Positions 1 through 8,687 of a stretch of 64,000 nt of DNA are shown here, piece after piece. How positions within the stretch are numbered: the first letter of the stretch is position 1; each line of letters begins with the position of its first letter. Origin of the DNA: Microbacterium wangchenii (GTDB lineage Bacteria > Actinomycetota > Actinomycetes > Actinomycetales > Microbacteriaceae). The notes beneath the pieces were generated by a model. That model was given only the letters and a program-made list of their open reading frames with translations, had not been told where the DNA came from and did not search any database. The stretch covers positions 3,224,001 to 3,288,000 of the forward strand of contig NZ_CP038266.1 of the NCBI RefSeq assembly GCF_004564355.1, written 5' to 3'. The translations under genes were made by a program, and so were the position numbers.

Positions 1-107
1 ACCGATCCGGTCTCGATGTCCACCCAGTGGTAGGCACCGCCGAACCAGCGCGCGGACTCCCCGAGTCCGTGCCCCGTGGCCCACCAGAGTTCTGCGTCTA
101 CGTCCAT
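1..107 (-). CDS. SMP-30/gluconolactonase-family lactonase, N-terminal part
   Basis: Only the first 35 codons are inside the window; the gene runs off the left edge. The translation begins MDVDAELWWATG and continues through GLGESARWF and YHWVDIETG, the first blade pattern of SMP-30/gluconolactonase/LRE beta-propellers. In that family the Glu of this segment is a metal ligand, and the enzymes open sugar lactones with a divalent cation. AAGGA stands 5 nt before the ATG. It follows the phosphodiesterase gene by only 18 bp on the same strand, so it probably belongs to the same leftward unit as the FAA-type hydrolase, a pairing common in sugar-acid breakdown. The substrate cannot be read from this fragment. 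Confidence 0.75.
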   Translation of the reverse strand, partial: MDVDAELWWATGHGLGESARWFGGAYHWVDIETGS

Positions 108-125
108 GTCCTTGCGCCTTCCGGT

Positions 126-1112
126 TCAGCCCGCGGTGGCCGTGGGAGTGAGTGCACGGATGAAGAGATCCGGGTGGTCGACGAACACGCCGTCCACCCC
201 CGCCTCGAGGAGCTCGCGCCACTCACCGACGTAGTCCCCGTGGGCGGCCGGGTCGTCCCCCCGCCGGTAGCGGGGTGCGAGGAACGTGTTCTCGGGGCGC
301 AGCGTCCACACGAGAGGCCGCCATCCCTCGCCCCGGATCGCGCGGACCGCCGCCGCGGCGCCCTCCGGATGCTGCAGGACGAGGTCCTTGTCGATGCTGA
401 GGTAGGCGGGGCCATCCCCGTCGCGCCCTGCGGGACCGAATGCGGCCTCGGCCTGCTCGAGCACCTGGGCGAGTGAGCCGCCCTCCCGCAGGAGGGCGCT
501 GTCGCCGCGAAATCCGGCTGCGCGCATGCGCCGGAGCGCCTCCGGCTCGAAGCTCTCCACCAGAACGGTGCGCGTGCGGCCGTCCGGCCGCGGGGAGGCG
601 GCGAGCACGTCGATCACCGCACGCTCGAGATCCAGCCCGTGCGCGCGCAGGTGGTCCGAGTGCTTCAGCTCGATGACCAGCGCGCACTCGCCCCCGGCGG
701 TGTCGTCCACGAGACCGATGAGCTCGGCGAGCGTCAGGACGGCGCCGCCCTCGCTCGCCGCGCTGCCGGGGCGCAGGTGCGGCCAGCGCTCGTGCCGGCG
801 CAGCCCCTGCAATTCGACGCTCGTGAAGTCCTCCGCGAACCACCCGTCGCGCGAGGATCCGTCGACGACCTTGACGGTGCGGCGCTCGGCGAACTCCGGC
901 CTGCGGGCGACATCGGTCGTGGCCGACAGCTCCGTCTCGTGCAGCACCATCGGCACGCCGTCGGCCGAAAGCACGACGTCGGGTTCGACGGCATCCACGC
1001 CGAGCCGGATCGCCGTCTCATACGATGCGCGGGAGTGCTCGGGGCGATGTCCCGGTGCCCCGCGGTGGCCGATCACCCACGGTGTGCGGAGACGGCTTCC
1101 TCGTTCAGTCAT
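126..1112 (-). CDS. Glycerophosphodiester phosphodiesterase family protein
   Basis: Cleaves glycerophosphodiesters to glycerol-3-phosphate and an alcohol, or a related phosphodiester. The 328-residue protein is a single GDPD TIM barrel: IGHRGAPG near residues 14-21 carries the catalytic His16-Arg17, EPD at 43-45 supplies metal ligands, His58 follows in MVLHE, and the barrel closes with GVDGVFVDHPDLF. The ATG chosen overlaps the end of the FAA-hydrolase gene by 8 nt, which fits translational coupling; the frame is open further upstream but that part is low-complexity Arg/Ser-rich and is antisense-like. There is no signal peptide, so it should act in the cytoplasm. Why a GDPD sits between a lactonase and an FAA hydrolase is not clear. 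Confidence 0.9.
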   Translation of the reverse strand: MTERGSRLRTPWVIGHRGAPGHRPEHSRASYETAIRLGVDAVEPDVVLSADGVPMVLHETELSATTDVARRPEFAERRTVKVVDGSSRDGWFAEDFTSVELQGLRRHERWPHLRPGSAASEGGAVLTLAELIGLVDDTAGGECALVIELKHSDHLRAHGLDLERAVIDVLAASPRPDGRTRTVLVESFEPEALRRMRAAGFRGDSALLREGGSLAQVLEQAEAAFGPAGRDGDGPAYLSIDKDLVLQHPEGAAAAVRAIRGEGWRPLVWTLRPENTFLAPRYRRGDDPAAHGDYVGEWRELLEAGVDGVFVDHPDLFIRALTPTATAG

Positions 1113-1965
1113 CCGCGCCGGCCACGACGCGCCGCGACTGCGCGCCGAGCCCGTCGATCTCCACCTCGACACGGTCGCCGTCGGCGAGGTACGGGAACCG
1201 TCCGGACAGCGCGACACCCTCGGGCGTGCCCGTCAGCACCAGATCGCCAGCCTCCAGCCGCACGTACTGGCTGAGGTGCCACACCAGGAACTCGACGGGG
1301 AAGATGAGATCGGCGGTCGTGGAGTCCTGCCGGACCTCTCCGTTGACGCGGCTGCGGATACCGAGGTTGCCCGGGTCGATCTCGTCGGCGGTGACCAGGA
1401 AGGGGCCGGCGGGCGTGAATCCGGGCGAGATCTTGCCCTTGGACCACTGTCCGCCGGGACGTTCGAGCTGGTACTCGCGCTCCGAGACGTCGTCGGCGAG
1501 GACGTATCCCGCGATGTGCGCCCACGCGTCCGACGGGTCCTTCAGCCGGTACGCCGGCGTGCCGATGACAACGCCGAGCTCGACCTCCCAGTCGGTCTTG
1601 CGGCTTCCCGGAGGGAGCACCAGGTCATCGTCGGGACCGCACAGGGTGTTGGGGGTCTTGAGGAACAGGATGGGCTCGGTCGGAGCGGCAGCGCCGGACT
1701 CGGCGGCGTGGGCTGCATAATTCAGCCCGATGCACAGCAGAGCGTGGGGCCGCGCGATCGGCGGTCCGAAGCGGCGAGCTTCGTCGGCGGGCAGCTGCGG
1801 GAGGCTCCCGTCCTCCAGCGCGACGGCCACGCGCGCGCGGGCGGTGGGGTCGGCGAGGAAAGCACCGTCGATATCGGCCGTGATCGGCGTGAGGTCGAAC
1901 AGGGCGTCGCCGCGCGCCACGACCGGTTGCTCGGCCCCGGGTCGGCCTACTCGCGCGAATCTCAT
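1105..1965 (-). CDS. Fumarylacetoacetate hydrolase (FAH) family protein
   Basis: A 286-residue FAH-fold protein that should cleave or hydrate a 2-keto acid or acylpyruvate, using Mg2+ or Mn2+. Visible signatures are CIGLNYAAHA near residue 80, FLKTPNT near 102, and the metal-binding Glu pair of DWEVELG near 126-130, followed by GYVLADDVSERE and the LTGTPEGVALS loop near the C-terminus. AGGAGG lies 6 nt before the chosen ATG; an ATG seven codons earlier would place the ribosome site inside the gene. It is divergent from an IclR gene and leads a leftward unit with GDPD and SMP-30 lactonase genes, which suggests sugar-acid or aromatic ring-fission product breakdown. The exact substrate within the family is not predictable. 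Confidence 0.9.
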   Translation of the reverse strand: MRFARVGRPGAEQPVVARGDALFDLTPITADIDGAFLADPTARARVAVALEDGSLPQLPADEARRFGPPIARPHALLCIGLNYAAHAAESGAAAPTEPILFLKTPNTLCGPDDDLVLPPGSRKTDWEVELGVVIGTPAYRLKDPSDAWAHIAGYVLADDVSEREYQLERPGGQWSKGKISPGFTPAGPFLVTADEIDPGNLGIRSRVNGEVRQDSTTADLIFPVEFLVWHLSQYVRLEAGDLVLTGTPEGVALSGRFPYLADGDRVEVEIDGLGAQSRRVVAGADD

Positions 1966-1990
1966 CCGTTCCTCCTGTTTCGGCATGCGG

Positions 1991-2019
1991 GTGTTACAGT
2001 TTACTTATCAAACTTTCAA
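1991..2019 (-). promoter_or_regulatory. Predicted promoter of the FAH/GDPD/lactonase unit
   Basis: On the minus strand TTGAAA (2014-2019) and TAACAC (1991-1996) are separated by exactly 17 bp, a reasonable sigma-70-type match 26 bp before the FAH start codon. A short CGCGA-A-TCGCG palindrome at 2027-2037 lies just upstream, between the two divergent genes, and is a candidate IclR site. Inferred from sequence alone. Confidence 0.5.
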
Positions 2020-2057
2020 TGCGCATCGCGAATCGCGGTGTGCAGAGGGGGAACAAC

Positions 2058-2807
2058 ATGGCCGCATCCGATGAGACGGTCACGCGACCCAGATCCCACA
2101 CGGTCGGTGTGCTCTCGAAGGCGGTGGACGTTCTCGAAGCGCTGGTCTTCGGCGAGGCGCAGACGTTGCGCGAGATCGCCGAGGCGAGCGGGATCGAGAA
2201 GGCTGCCGTCTACCGCATCCTGAACACGCTCGAGGAACGCGGGCTCGCGATCCGGGATGCGCACAAGCGCTACGTGCCCGGTCCGCAGCTGCTGGCCATG
2301 TCGTCGGCCCTCATGAAGGGGCAGGACGTCGTCGCCGACCTCCTGCCGGTCATGAACGACCTTCGCGACGAATTCCACGAGACGGTCAACCTGGGCGTGC
2401 TGGTCGGCGATCACATCCAGTACCTCGCGATCGTGGAGAGTCCCCTGAGCCTGCGGATGACCGCTGAGGTCGGCAGTCTGCACAGCGCGCGGTCCACGGC
2501 ACTCGGCAAGGCGATCCTCGCCTCGCTCGACGACGACCAGCTGCGCTTCGCACTGGGTGCGGACATGCCCGACGGCGACGAGGCACGCATCCTCCAGGAC
2601 GATCTGCAGCAGACCCGTGATCGTGGGTATGCGATCGACTTCGAAGAGAACGAGCGCGGCGCCATCTGCGTCGCCGCCATCGTCGGCGGCGCCGGCCACG
2701 GCAGGCAGCACGCGCTGAGCGTCTCCGGACCGATCACCCGCATGACCCCGCCGGTCATCGAACGCCTCGGCGCGCGGCTGCGGGAGCTGAGCGCCCGCAG
2801 CCGCTGA
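2058..2807 (+). CDS. IclR family transcriptional regulator
   Basis: A 249-residue IclR protein. The N-terminal winged helix runs through LSKAVDVLEAL, TLREIAEASG and AVYRILNTLEERG (about residues 18-65); the C-terminal effector domain shows the family hallmarks GVLVGDHIQYL, RSTALGKAILA and DRGYAIDFEENERGAICVAA. The ATG was chosen because GAGGGGGAAC precedes it; an ATG 13 codons upstream lacks a ribosome site. It is transcribed away from the FAH gene across 92 bp, the usual arrangement in which an IclR protein controls the divergent catabolic unit in response to a pathway compound. Whether it represses or activates cannot be told. Confidence 0.93.
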   Translation: MAASDETVTRPRSHTVGVLSKAVDVLEALVFGEAQTLREIAEASGIEKAAVYRILNTLEERGLAIRDAHKRYVPGPQLLAMSSALMKGQDVVADLLPVMNDLRDEFHETVNLGVLVGDHIQYLAIVESPLSLRMTAEVGSLHSARSTALGKAILASLDDDQLRFALGADMPDGDEARILQDDLQQTRDRGYAIDFEENERGAICVAAIVGGAGHGRQHALSVSGPITRMTPPVIERLGARLRELSARSR

Positions 2808-2811
2808 GCGC

Positions 2812-4626
2812 TCACCCGCACGACCCGCCCGGGACGTTCGGCGGCAGCACCGGCCAGCCCGGCCGGCTCCACGCCGGCCCGCAGCGGAAGTCCACGCGGT
2901 CCGTCGCCGGCGGCGTCACGACATCCTGTCCGCCCCACCAGGACGTGAACGCGAAGTAGTCCATGTCGGAGCGGACCGGGTCACGCGGGTCCGCCAGCGC
3001 CGGAAAGCCGTCCATTCCGAGGGCCAGGCGCGACGACATCGACACCACGTAAGAGTGATGGGCCAGTAGAGGCCGGCCGTCGACGCGCACGCTCTTTATG
3101 CGCTGACCCTCCGGCTGCGTCGGGTTGGCCACAACCGTGACGCCGGAGAGGCCGAGGGGCACGTACTGCTCGGCGCCGGCCGCATCCGTCCGCCACTGCT
3201 GCTCGAGGGCGTCACGGATCTGCGCCCCGGTCAGCCGCCCGGTGACGATCGACGATCCGCGGCCCTGAGCCGCCCATGCCTCGCCGAACAGCACGCGGGC
3301 CGGAGCATCGGCGGCGTTCGTGCCGACGGCGTGGGAGATGCCGCCGCGCACCTGATAGGGCTCGACCATCGCCAGATCGGGACGCGTGCCGAGGTTCTCG
3401 CCGCCGATGTCGCGGTAGGCGTCGGCGACGAGGTTCTTCATCGGGGATTCACCGGTGTCATCGAGGGTCATAGGCACGTCGGCGGTGACGGTGCCGAGCG
3501 GATCGGCCCACAGCTGCCCGCCCACGCCGTTCCAGTAGTCCACGGTCGCGGCGATCCCCGCGTCGGCGGGGATGTCCCGCGTGACCGGGACGTTCGTCGC
3601 CGCTGCCGTGCCGGGCACGACGTCGCCGGTGACCGCATCGACGTCGAATCGGATGTCGGCGAACAGCCGCCCGTGGTGCCCGGGCGAGATCACCGGCCGC
3701 TCCGTGCCGTCGGGGCCGGGCAGCATGCACGAGAAGGCGGTGTGCCAGTGGCCACCCACGATGACGTCGACGAGGGGGCTCGCGTGCGCCGCCAGGTCGA
3801 CGATGGGACCCTGCACATCGGCGCACTGATCGAACGTGCCCGTGGTCGAGGCACCCTCGTGCGCGAGCACGACGATCGCGTTCACGCCCTGGGCTGCGAG
3901 GCGCTCTGCCTCGGCGTCCACGGCGTCCAGCATCTCCCCCGCCTGCAGCGCACCCACCTGATACGACGCGAAGATCCGCTCCACGGCCGGCGTGGTGACG
4001 CCGATGACGCCGACCTTGCGCGTCACCCCGCCCTCACCGCGGACCTCGCGCACGTAGGAGGCCGCGAAGGGCTCGCTCCCATCGGGCGTGCGTGTGAGGT
4101 TGCCGGCGAGGAACGGGAAGTCGGCCCCGGCGAAGGCGGTGCCGTCGGACTGCGGGAAGCACATCCCCGGATCGCCGTCGCAATCGCCGGCGGCCATATG
4201 GTCGGCGAGGAACCACTCGGAGATGTCGAGCTCGTGGTTGCCGACGGTCGACGCCTCGATGTCCAGCGCGTTCAGAACCTCGATCGTCGGCTCGTCGCGG
4301 GTCATCGTGACCTGCCACTGCCAGCCCGTGAAGCTGTCGCCGTTGCTGACCCGGAGGGAGTTGTCCACGCCCTCCGCGGCGGCGTCGAGGTGCGTGGCGA
4401 GGTACGCCGCGCCGCCGACGCTGAGCACGCGCCCGTCCGAGGTGCCGATGGTGCCGTTGGCCTGGTCGGCCGGCGGACTGAGGTACCCGTGCAGATCCGT
4501 GATCGCCAGGACCTGCACGTCGATGGGTGCGGCCTCGGATGCGACGGCGGGTGCGGCGAGCGCAGACCCGGTGAGGACGGCGGCGACGACGGTCGCCATC
4601 AGCGCGCGGCGGCGGGTGGATGCCAT
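2812..4626 (-). CDS. Secreted 5'-nucleotidase-type bifunctional metallophosphatase
   Basis: A 604-residue exported phosphoesterase of the UshA/5'-nucleotidase family. A Sec signal (RRR, then a hydrophobic stretch ending SALAAPAVAS) spans residues 1-30. The metallophosphatase domain shows ITDLHGYL, VSNGDSFTG, VGNHELD and GGHWHTAF, the set that binds two metal ions; the C-terminal 5'-nucleotidase domain shows NLVADAYRDIG and later the GRLTGAQIRDALEQQW segment. No LPXTG anchor is present, so it is probably released or loosely held. It is the last gene of the leftward sugar-type operon, 11 bp after the enolase-superfamily gene, and may release phosphate or nucleosides outside the cell. Substrate range is not predictable. 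Confidence 0.92.
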   Translation of the reverse strand: MASTRRRALMATVVAAVLTGSALAAPAVASEAAPIDVQVLAITDLHGYLSPPADQANGTIGTSDGRVLSVGGAAYLATHLDAAAEGVDNSLRVSNGDSFTGWQWQVTMTRDEPTIEVLNALDIEASTVGNHELDISEWFLADHMAAGDCDGDPGMCFPQSDGTAFAGADFPFLAGNLTRTPDGSEPFAASYVREVRGEGGVTRKVGVIGVTTPAVERIFASYQVGALQAGEMLDAVDAEAERLAAQGVNAIVVLAHEGASTTGTFDQCADVQGPIVDLAAHASPLVDVIVGGHWHTAFSCMLPGPDGTERPVISPGHHGRLFADIRFDVDAVTGDVVPGTAAATNVPVTRDIPADAGIAATVDYWNGVGGQLWADPLGTVTADVPMTLDDTGESPMKNLVADAYRDIGGENLGTRPDLAMVEPYQVRGGISHAVGTNAADAPARVLFGEAWAAQGRGSSIVTGRLTGAQIRDALEQQWRTDAAGAEQYVPLGLSGVTVVANPTQPEGQRIKSVRVDGRPLLAHHSYVVSMSSRLALGMDGFPALADPRDPVRSDMDYFAFTSWWGGQDVVTPPATDRVDFRCGPAWSRPGWPVLPPNVPGGSCG

Positions 4627-4637
4627 GATCGCCCCCG

Positions 4638-5846
4638 TCAGCTCTCGAGTCGCGTGGTACGCACCACGACATCTTCGCCGGCGAGGAACTCCGGGCTCAG
4701 TTCCGTGCCGAGGCCCGGCGCCGTGGGCAGCGCGAACGTGCCGTCGGTCACTTCGGGCACGTAGGTGACCATCGTCGGGTAGACCGAGCGCAGGTATGCG
4801 CGCACCGACTCCTGGTACCGGAGGTTGGGGGTCGCAGCCGAGAGGTGGATGCCCGCCAGGAGCGTCAGCGGACCCGTGCAGTCGTGGTACGTGACCGGCA
4901 GCCCGAACGTGTCCGCCAGCACCGCGATCTTGCGGCTCTCCGTGATGCCGCCGGCCCACGTTGGATCGATCATGATGAGATCCGCGGCATCCTGCTCGAG
5001 GATCGGCATGTACTCCTGCCGCGTCACGAGGTACTCGGAGACGGAGATGGGCGTTCGCGACGATGCGCGCAGACGCGCGAGCGTGCGCGGGTTGTCGGCG
5101 AGCGTGAGGTCTTCGGCCCACGCGAGGTCGTACTGCTCCAGGCCCTTGGCGATGCGCATGGCGGGCGTGAGATCCCACAGCCCGTGGCCGTCCACCATGA
5201 TCTCGATGGCGTCCCCGACGGCGTCGCGGATCGCAGCGACCGTGGACAGACCGGCTTCGAGGTCTCCCGCCTCGATCGCGCGCGAGCCCTTGGCCTGGGC
5301 GAAGCGGTCGAAGGGCCAGATCTTCATGCCCTTCGCACCCTCGGAGACGAGATCCTGCGCGAGCTCCCCCGGACGGTTCAGGAACGCATCGAAGTCATCC
5401 CACATGCCGGCCACGCGCGAGCTGCCGTAACCGGCCTGCGATCCGCCCTCCACGGAGGCGTACAGGGGGCCGCCGCACGTGTTGTAGGTGGGGATGCTCT
5501 CCTGTGCCGTGCCGAGGAGGCGGTGCACGGGCTGGCCGGAGGCCTTGCCGAGGATGTCCCACAGGGCCACGTCGACCGCCGACAGCGCGCGGATCTCCGC
5601 TCCCCGCCCGCCGAAGCGCGCGTAGGCGCGGTACAGGTCGCGCCAGTGCCGCTCGATCGCGAGCGCGTCCTGGCCGAGCAGGACGGGTGCGATGTGCTCG
5701 TGGATGAGCGAGATGCAGGTCTGCGGCAGGTAGAACGTGTCGCCGATGCCCTGGATGCCCTCATCCGTGTGGATGCGGACGAACACCAGGGCCGGCATGG
5801 CGCTGCGGGCGCCGGGGTAGATGGTCTCGACGGCGGTGATCTTCAT
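4638..5846 (-). CDS. Mandelate racemase/muconate-lactonizing (enolase superfamily) enzyme
   Basis: A 402-residue enolase-superfamily protein, probably a sugar-acid dehydratase or related racemase. The capping domain is at the N-terminus (MKITAVETIYPG to VDVALWDILGKASG), followed by the barrel with a Lys motif (AKGMKIWPF) and three acidic metal ligands in MVDGHGLWD, WAEDLT and SVSEYLV; a candidate catalytic His is in YHDCTG near residue 335. Its start overlaps the M81 peptidase stop by 4 nt (ATGA), so the two are coupled. The neighbours (sugar-type ABC importer, GH2, aminotransferase) support an acid-sugar substrate. The exact reaction is not clear from the motif set. Confidence 0.9.
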   Translation of the reverse strand: MKITAVETIYPGARSAMPALVFVRIHTDEGIQGIGDTFYLPQTCISLIHEHIAPVLLGQDALAIERHWRDLYRAYARFGGRGAEIRALSAVDVALWDILGKASGQPVHRLLGTAQESIPTYNTCGGPLYASVEGGSQAGYGSSRVAGMWDDFDAFLNRPGELAQDLVSEGAKGMKIWPFDRFAQAKGSRAIEAGDLEAGLSTVAAIRDAVGDAIEIMVDGHGLWDLTPAMRIAKGLEQYDLAWAEDLTLADNPRTLARLRASSRTPISVSEYLVTRQEYMPILEQDAADLIMIDPTWAGGITESRKIAVLADTFGLPVTYHDCTGPLTLLAGIHLSAATPNLRYQESVRAYLRSVYPTMVTYVPEVTDGTFALPTAPGLGTELSPEFLAGEDVVVRTTRLES

Positions 5847-7354
5847 GGGCGGAGGCTCCGTTCGTTGTCGATGGCAGGGCGCGGCGATCCCGCGCGGTCG
5901 TGCTCGGTCTCGAGGGGGAAGAGGGGACGCCGGCGGTGCCGGTAGTCCAGGGCGGAGAAGTCGTTGGCCGTCGCGCCGGGCGTGTCCGCGTACGCGATCC
6001 GGTCGACGTAGGCCCGGTAGCCGGCCACCGGGGAGTGCACGCCCTTGGCGATGACGATCTCGTGCGCGCGCGGATCGACGCCCAGGCTCAGCAGCTGCTG
6101 AGCCGAGGAGGGCAGGATGGCGCGGCTGCACAGCACGAGCGTCTGACCGCCGTCCAGGGCCAGCGCCGCGGAGGGTCCGGCATCGAAGTAGCGGTGCCCC
6201 ACGTGCGTGGGACCGGGGTCCTCATAGCGGCCGTCGGAGATCGCCGTGACCGTGCCGCGGACGGACAGGGCGGGGTCGCCGACCGCGAGTTCCACCGCTG
6301 CGCCGACACCGGCCTGGTGCGCTCGCGCGGCGGCGCCCCGGTCGCACACGATGCCGACGACGCTGCGGCGTCCCGTGGCGATGGCATGCCGGAGGAGATG
6401 CGTGCGGGCCCCGGTGCCGCCGGCGCCGATGTTGTCGCCCACATCGAGCAGGAGTGTCGTCGCGTCCGCGGGCGCATCCGCGAGGGCGGCAGCGGGAGCC
6501 GCCGGGTCGGAGCGGAATCCGTCCCGGCCCGCCCACATCACCTCTGCCAGCCGCTCGGCACTGTCGCGCGCGGTGGGGTCACCGAGCGGTGCCACGACGA
6601 GCACCGACATGCCCATCTCCGGGACGTCCGCCCACGGGAATCCCTGGAACAGCGATACCGACAGGATGCCGGGCAGCCCCCGGGCCTCGTCCGCGGCGCG
6701 GGCGAACCGCGCCCAGGGCTCGGCTGCGGTGGCCTGCGCGAGGATCCCCATCACCGCCGGCACCGTCACCAGCTCGCAGCGGGGGCGCATGCCCTCCGCC
6801 AGGGCACGCGCCACGATATCGGCGGCCTCCTGGCCGCGATCCTTCGCGTCCACATGGGGGTTCGTGCGGTAGCCGACCAGCACGTCCGCCGCTGCCGCCA
6901 TCCGCGGCGAGACGTTGGCGTGCAGGTCGAGGACGGCGGCGATGAGGGTCTCCGATCCCGCCGCGGCGCGCAGTGCGTCCAGCACCGCGCCGTCGAGGTC
7001 GGGTTCGGCGGTGGACACCGCCGCACCGTGCAGCGCGACCAGGAGCGCATCGAAGGGGCCGTGCTCGGTCACCGCTTCGCGCAGTCGCGCGATCACCTCG
7101 GCGGCTGCGGCGGCATCCAGAGGCGCAGACGGCACGAACTCGATGTAGGTCAGCGGGACGGCCTCCCACCCGTGGCGTGCGGCGCCGGCGAGCAGCCCCG
7201 ACACGGCGGTGTCGGCATCCGCGTGCTCGTCGAGGATCCGTGCGCCCGTCAGCGCGCGCGGCTCGACGTCCTCGAGCCGGATCGCGCCGGGGGCGAACGT
7301 GTTGGACTCGTGGAAGAAGCCCAGGACCCCGACCCGCACGCGCCTGGCCGTCAT
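5843..7354 (-). CDS. M81 family metallopeptidase (MlrC-like)
   Basis: A 503-residue member of the M81/MlrC family, whose named member MlrC (microcystinase C) cleaves linear microcystin peptides; most family members have no known substrate. The N-terminal DUF1485 region has GFFHESNTFAPG near residue 11, LVALHGAAVS, AVLDLHANVSPRM and YRTNPHVDAKDRG, which hold the conserved acidic and His residues; the C-terminal part has LLLDVGDNIGAGG and KGVHSPVAGYRAY. It overlaps the aminotransferase gene upstream and the enolase-type gene downstream by 4 nt each. M81 genes are often found beside ABC importers and enolase-superfamily enzymes, so an amide of a sugar or amino acid is a possible substrate; this is inference. 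Confidence 0.9.
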   Translation of the reverse strand: MTARRVRVGVLGFFHESNTFAPGAIRLEDVEPRALTGARILDEHADADTAVSGLLAGAARHGWEAVPLTYIEFVPSAPLDAAAAAEVIARLREAVTEHGPFDALLVALHGAAVSTAEPDLDGAVLDALRAAAGSETLIAAVLDLHANVSPRMAAAADVLVGYRTNPHVDAKDRGQEAADIVARALAEGMRPRCELVTVPAVMGILAQATAAEPWARFARAADEARGLPGILSVSLFQGFPWADVPEMGMSVLVVAPLGDPTARDSAERLAEVMWAGRDGFRSDPAAPAAALADAPADATTLLLDVGDNIGAGGTGARTHLLRHAIATGRRSVVGIVCDRGAAARAHQAGVGAAVELAVGDPALSVRGTVTAISDGRYEDPGPTHVGHRYFDAGPSAALALDGGQTLVLCSRAILPSSAQQLLSLGVDPRAHEIVIAKGVHSPVAGYRAYVDRIAYADTPGATANDFSALDYRHRRRPLFPLETEHDRAGSPRPAIDNERSLRP

Positions 7355-8652
7355 GAGCCGGCGTGAGCGGCGAACGCCCGATCCACACGCTCCTCGGTGT
7401 CAGCCAATTCGGCGTCCGCGTGCGCCGCGCTGACGTACCAGACGCCGCGGGCGGCCACCCACACGCCGTGACGGATGAGCTCGCGCGACAACGCCGCATA
7501 GCGGGGCGCGTCGCACGCCAGGATGTCGCGGTTGTCCTTGAGGGTGCGGCCGCCGCTGAAGGAGACGTGGAAGGCCATCGGCACTCCCTGCACGTGCAGC
7601 GGAAGGTCGTGCGTGGCCGCGGCGGCGCGGATGATCTCCTGCAGTGCCCGGCCGTAGTCCTCCATGCGCTGATACGGCGACGTCTCCTGCAGGATCCCGG
7701 TGGCCGACAGCACCGCGGCGGTCGCCATCACGGAGGCGTTGAAGGTCCCCGAGTGGTTCACCTCGCCCGTACCGAACCGCTCCATCAGGTCGCGGCGGCC
7801 GGCCAGGGCGCTGACCGGCCAGCCCGCAGCGATCGCCTTACCGTACACGGCGAGGTCGGGCGTCACGCCGTAGCGCTCCGCCGCGCCGCCCAGGCCCACG
7901 CGGAAGCCGGTGATGACCTCGTCGAAGATGAGCACGACGCCGAACTCGTCCGCCAGCGCGCGCAGTCCCTGGAGGTATCCGTCCTCCGGCGGGATGGAGC
8001 CGGCGTTGAGCATGATGGGCTCGGTGATGATCGCGGCGATGTCATCGTGCGCCTCGAGTCGCTCCCGCACGGCGGCGAGGTCGTTCCAGGGCGTGGGCAC
8101 GAAATCCCCCAGATAGTCGGCGATCTGACCGGCGCCGGCGACGATCGCGTGACCCTCGGCGTCCCAGTTCGCCAGCGTGTTGTCGAGCCACCCGTGGTAC
8201 TGCCCCTCGAACCGGATGAACCGGCGCTTGCCGGTCGCCGCGCGCGCGAGGCGGAGCGCCGCCTGCACGCTCTCGGTGCCGGATACCCCGAATCGGACCA
8301 TGTCCGGCCAGCCCAGGATCTCCACGACCCGCTCCGCCGCGCGGACCTCGGCCTCGTGCTGAGCACCGAACAGCATGCCCGCGCTCACCGCGGCGGCGAC
8401 GTCGGCCTGCAGCTTCGCCGGCGCGTGTCCGAGGATGTTCGGCCCCTGGCCGAGCAGGTAGTCGATGTACTCGTTGCCGTCGACGTCGTACAGCCGCGCC
8501 CCTTCGCCGCGCTCGAAGTAGATCTTCGGCGCCGCGAGGCGCACGTTGGAGTTCACGCCGCCGGGCAGCGTGCGGTGGGCACGGGCATCCAGGTCGGCGG
8601 AGGTGGCGGAAACGCGGACGCCGTCGGCGGCCGTGCTCGAGGAGCGGTTCAC
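7351..8652 (-). CDS. Class III aminotransferase, glutamate-1-semialdehyde aminomutase-like
   Basis: A 433-residue PLP enzyme of the class III fold. TLPGGVNSNVR, YIDYLLGQGPNILGHA, GTESVQAALRLAR, YHGW, FDEVITGFR and the Schiff-base Lys in AVYGKAIAAGWP are all present, in the order seen in HemL and related amino-group mutases or transaminases. The GTG start has AAGGA at about 7 nt and excludes a long upstream extension with Arg/Pro-rich, antisense-like composition. It is most likely a catabolic paralogue rather than the haem-pathway HemL, because it lies inside the GH2/M81/importer operon and away from other haem genes. It might remove the amino group from an amino-sugar or amino-acid product; the substrate is unknown. 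Confidence 0.88.
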   Translation of the reverse strand: MNRSSSTAADGVRVSATSADLDARAHRTLPGGVNSNVRLAAPKIYFERGEGARLYDVDGNEYIDYLLGQGPNILGHAPAKLQADVAAAVSAGMLFGAQHEAEVRAAERVVEILGWPDMVRFGVSGTESVQAALRLARAATGKRRFIRFEGQYHGWLDNTLANWDAEGHAIVAGAGQIADYLGDFVPTPWNDLAAVRERLEAHDDIAAIITEPIMLNAGSIPPEDGYLQGLRALADEFGVVLIFDEVITGFRVGLGGAAERYGVTPDLAVYGKAIAAGWPVSALAGRRDLMERFGTGEVNHSGTFNASVMATAAVLSATGILQETSPYQRMEDYGRALQEIIRAAAATHDLPLHVQGVPMAFHVSFSGGRTLKDNRDILACDAPRYAALSRELIRHGVWVAARGVWYVSAAHADAELADTEERVDRAFAAHAGS

Positions 8653-8687
8653 GGTGATTCCTTGCTTGTTCGTCGTCGTGGGGGCGA

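Noticed and set aside
7351..8652. Haem-pathway glutamate-1-semialdehyde aminomutase (HemL)
   Set aside because: It is embedded in a GH2/M81/importer operon without other haem genes, so a catabolic paralogue is likelier.
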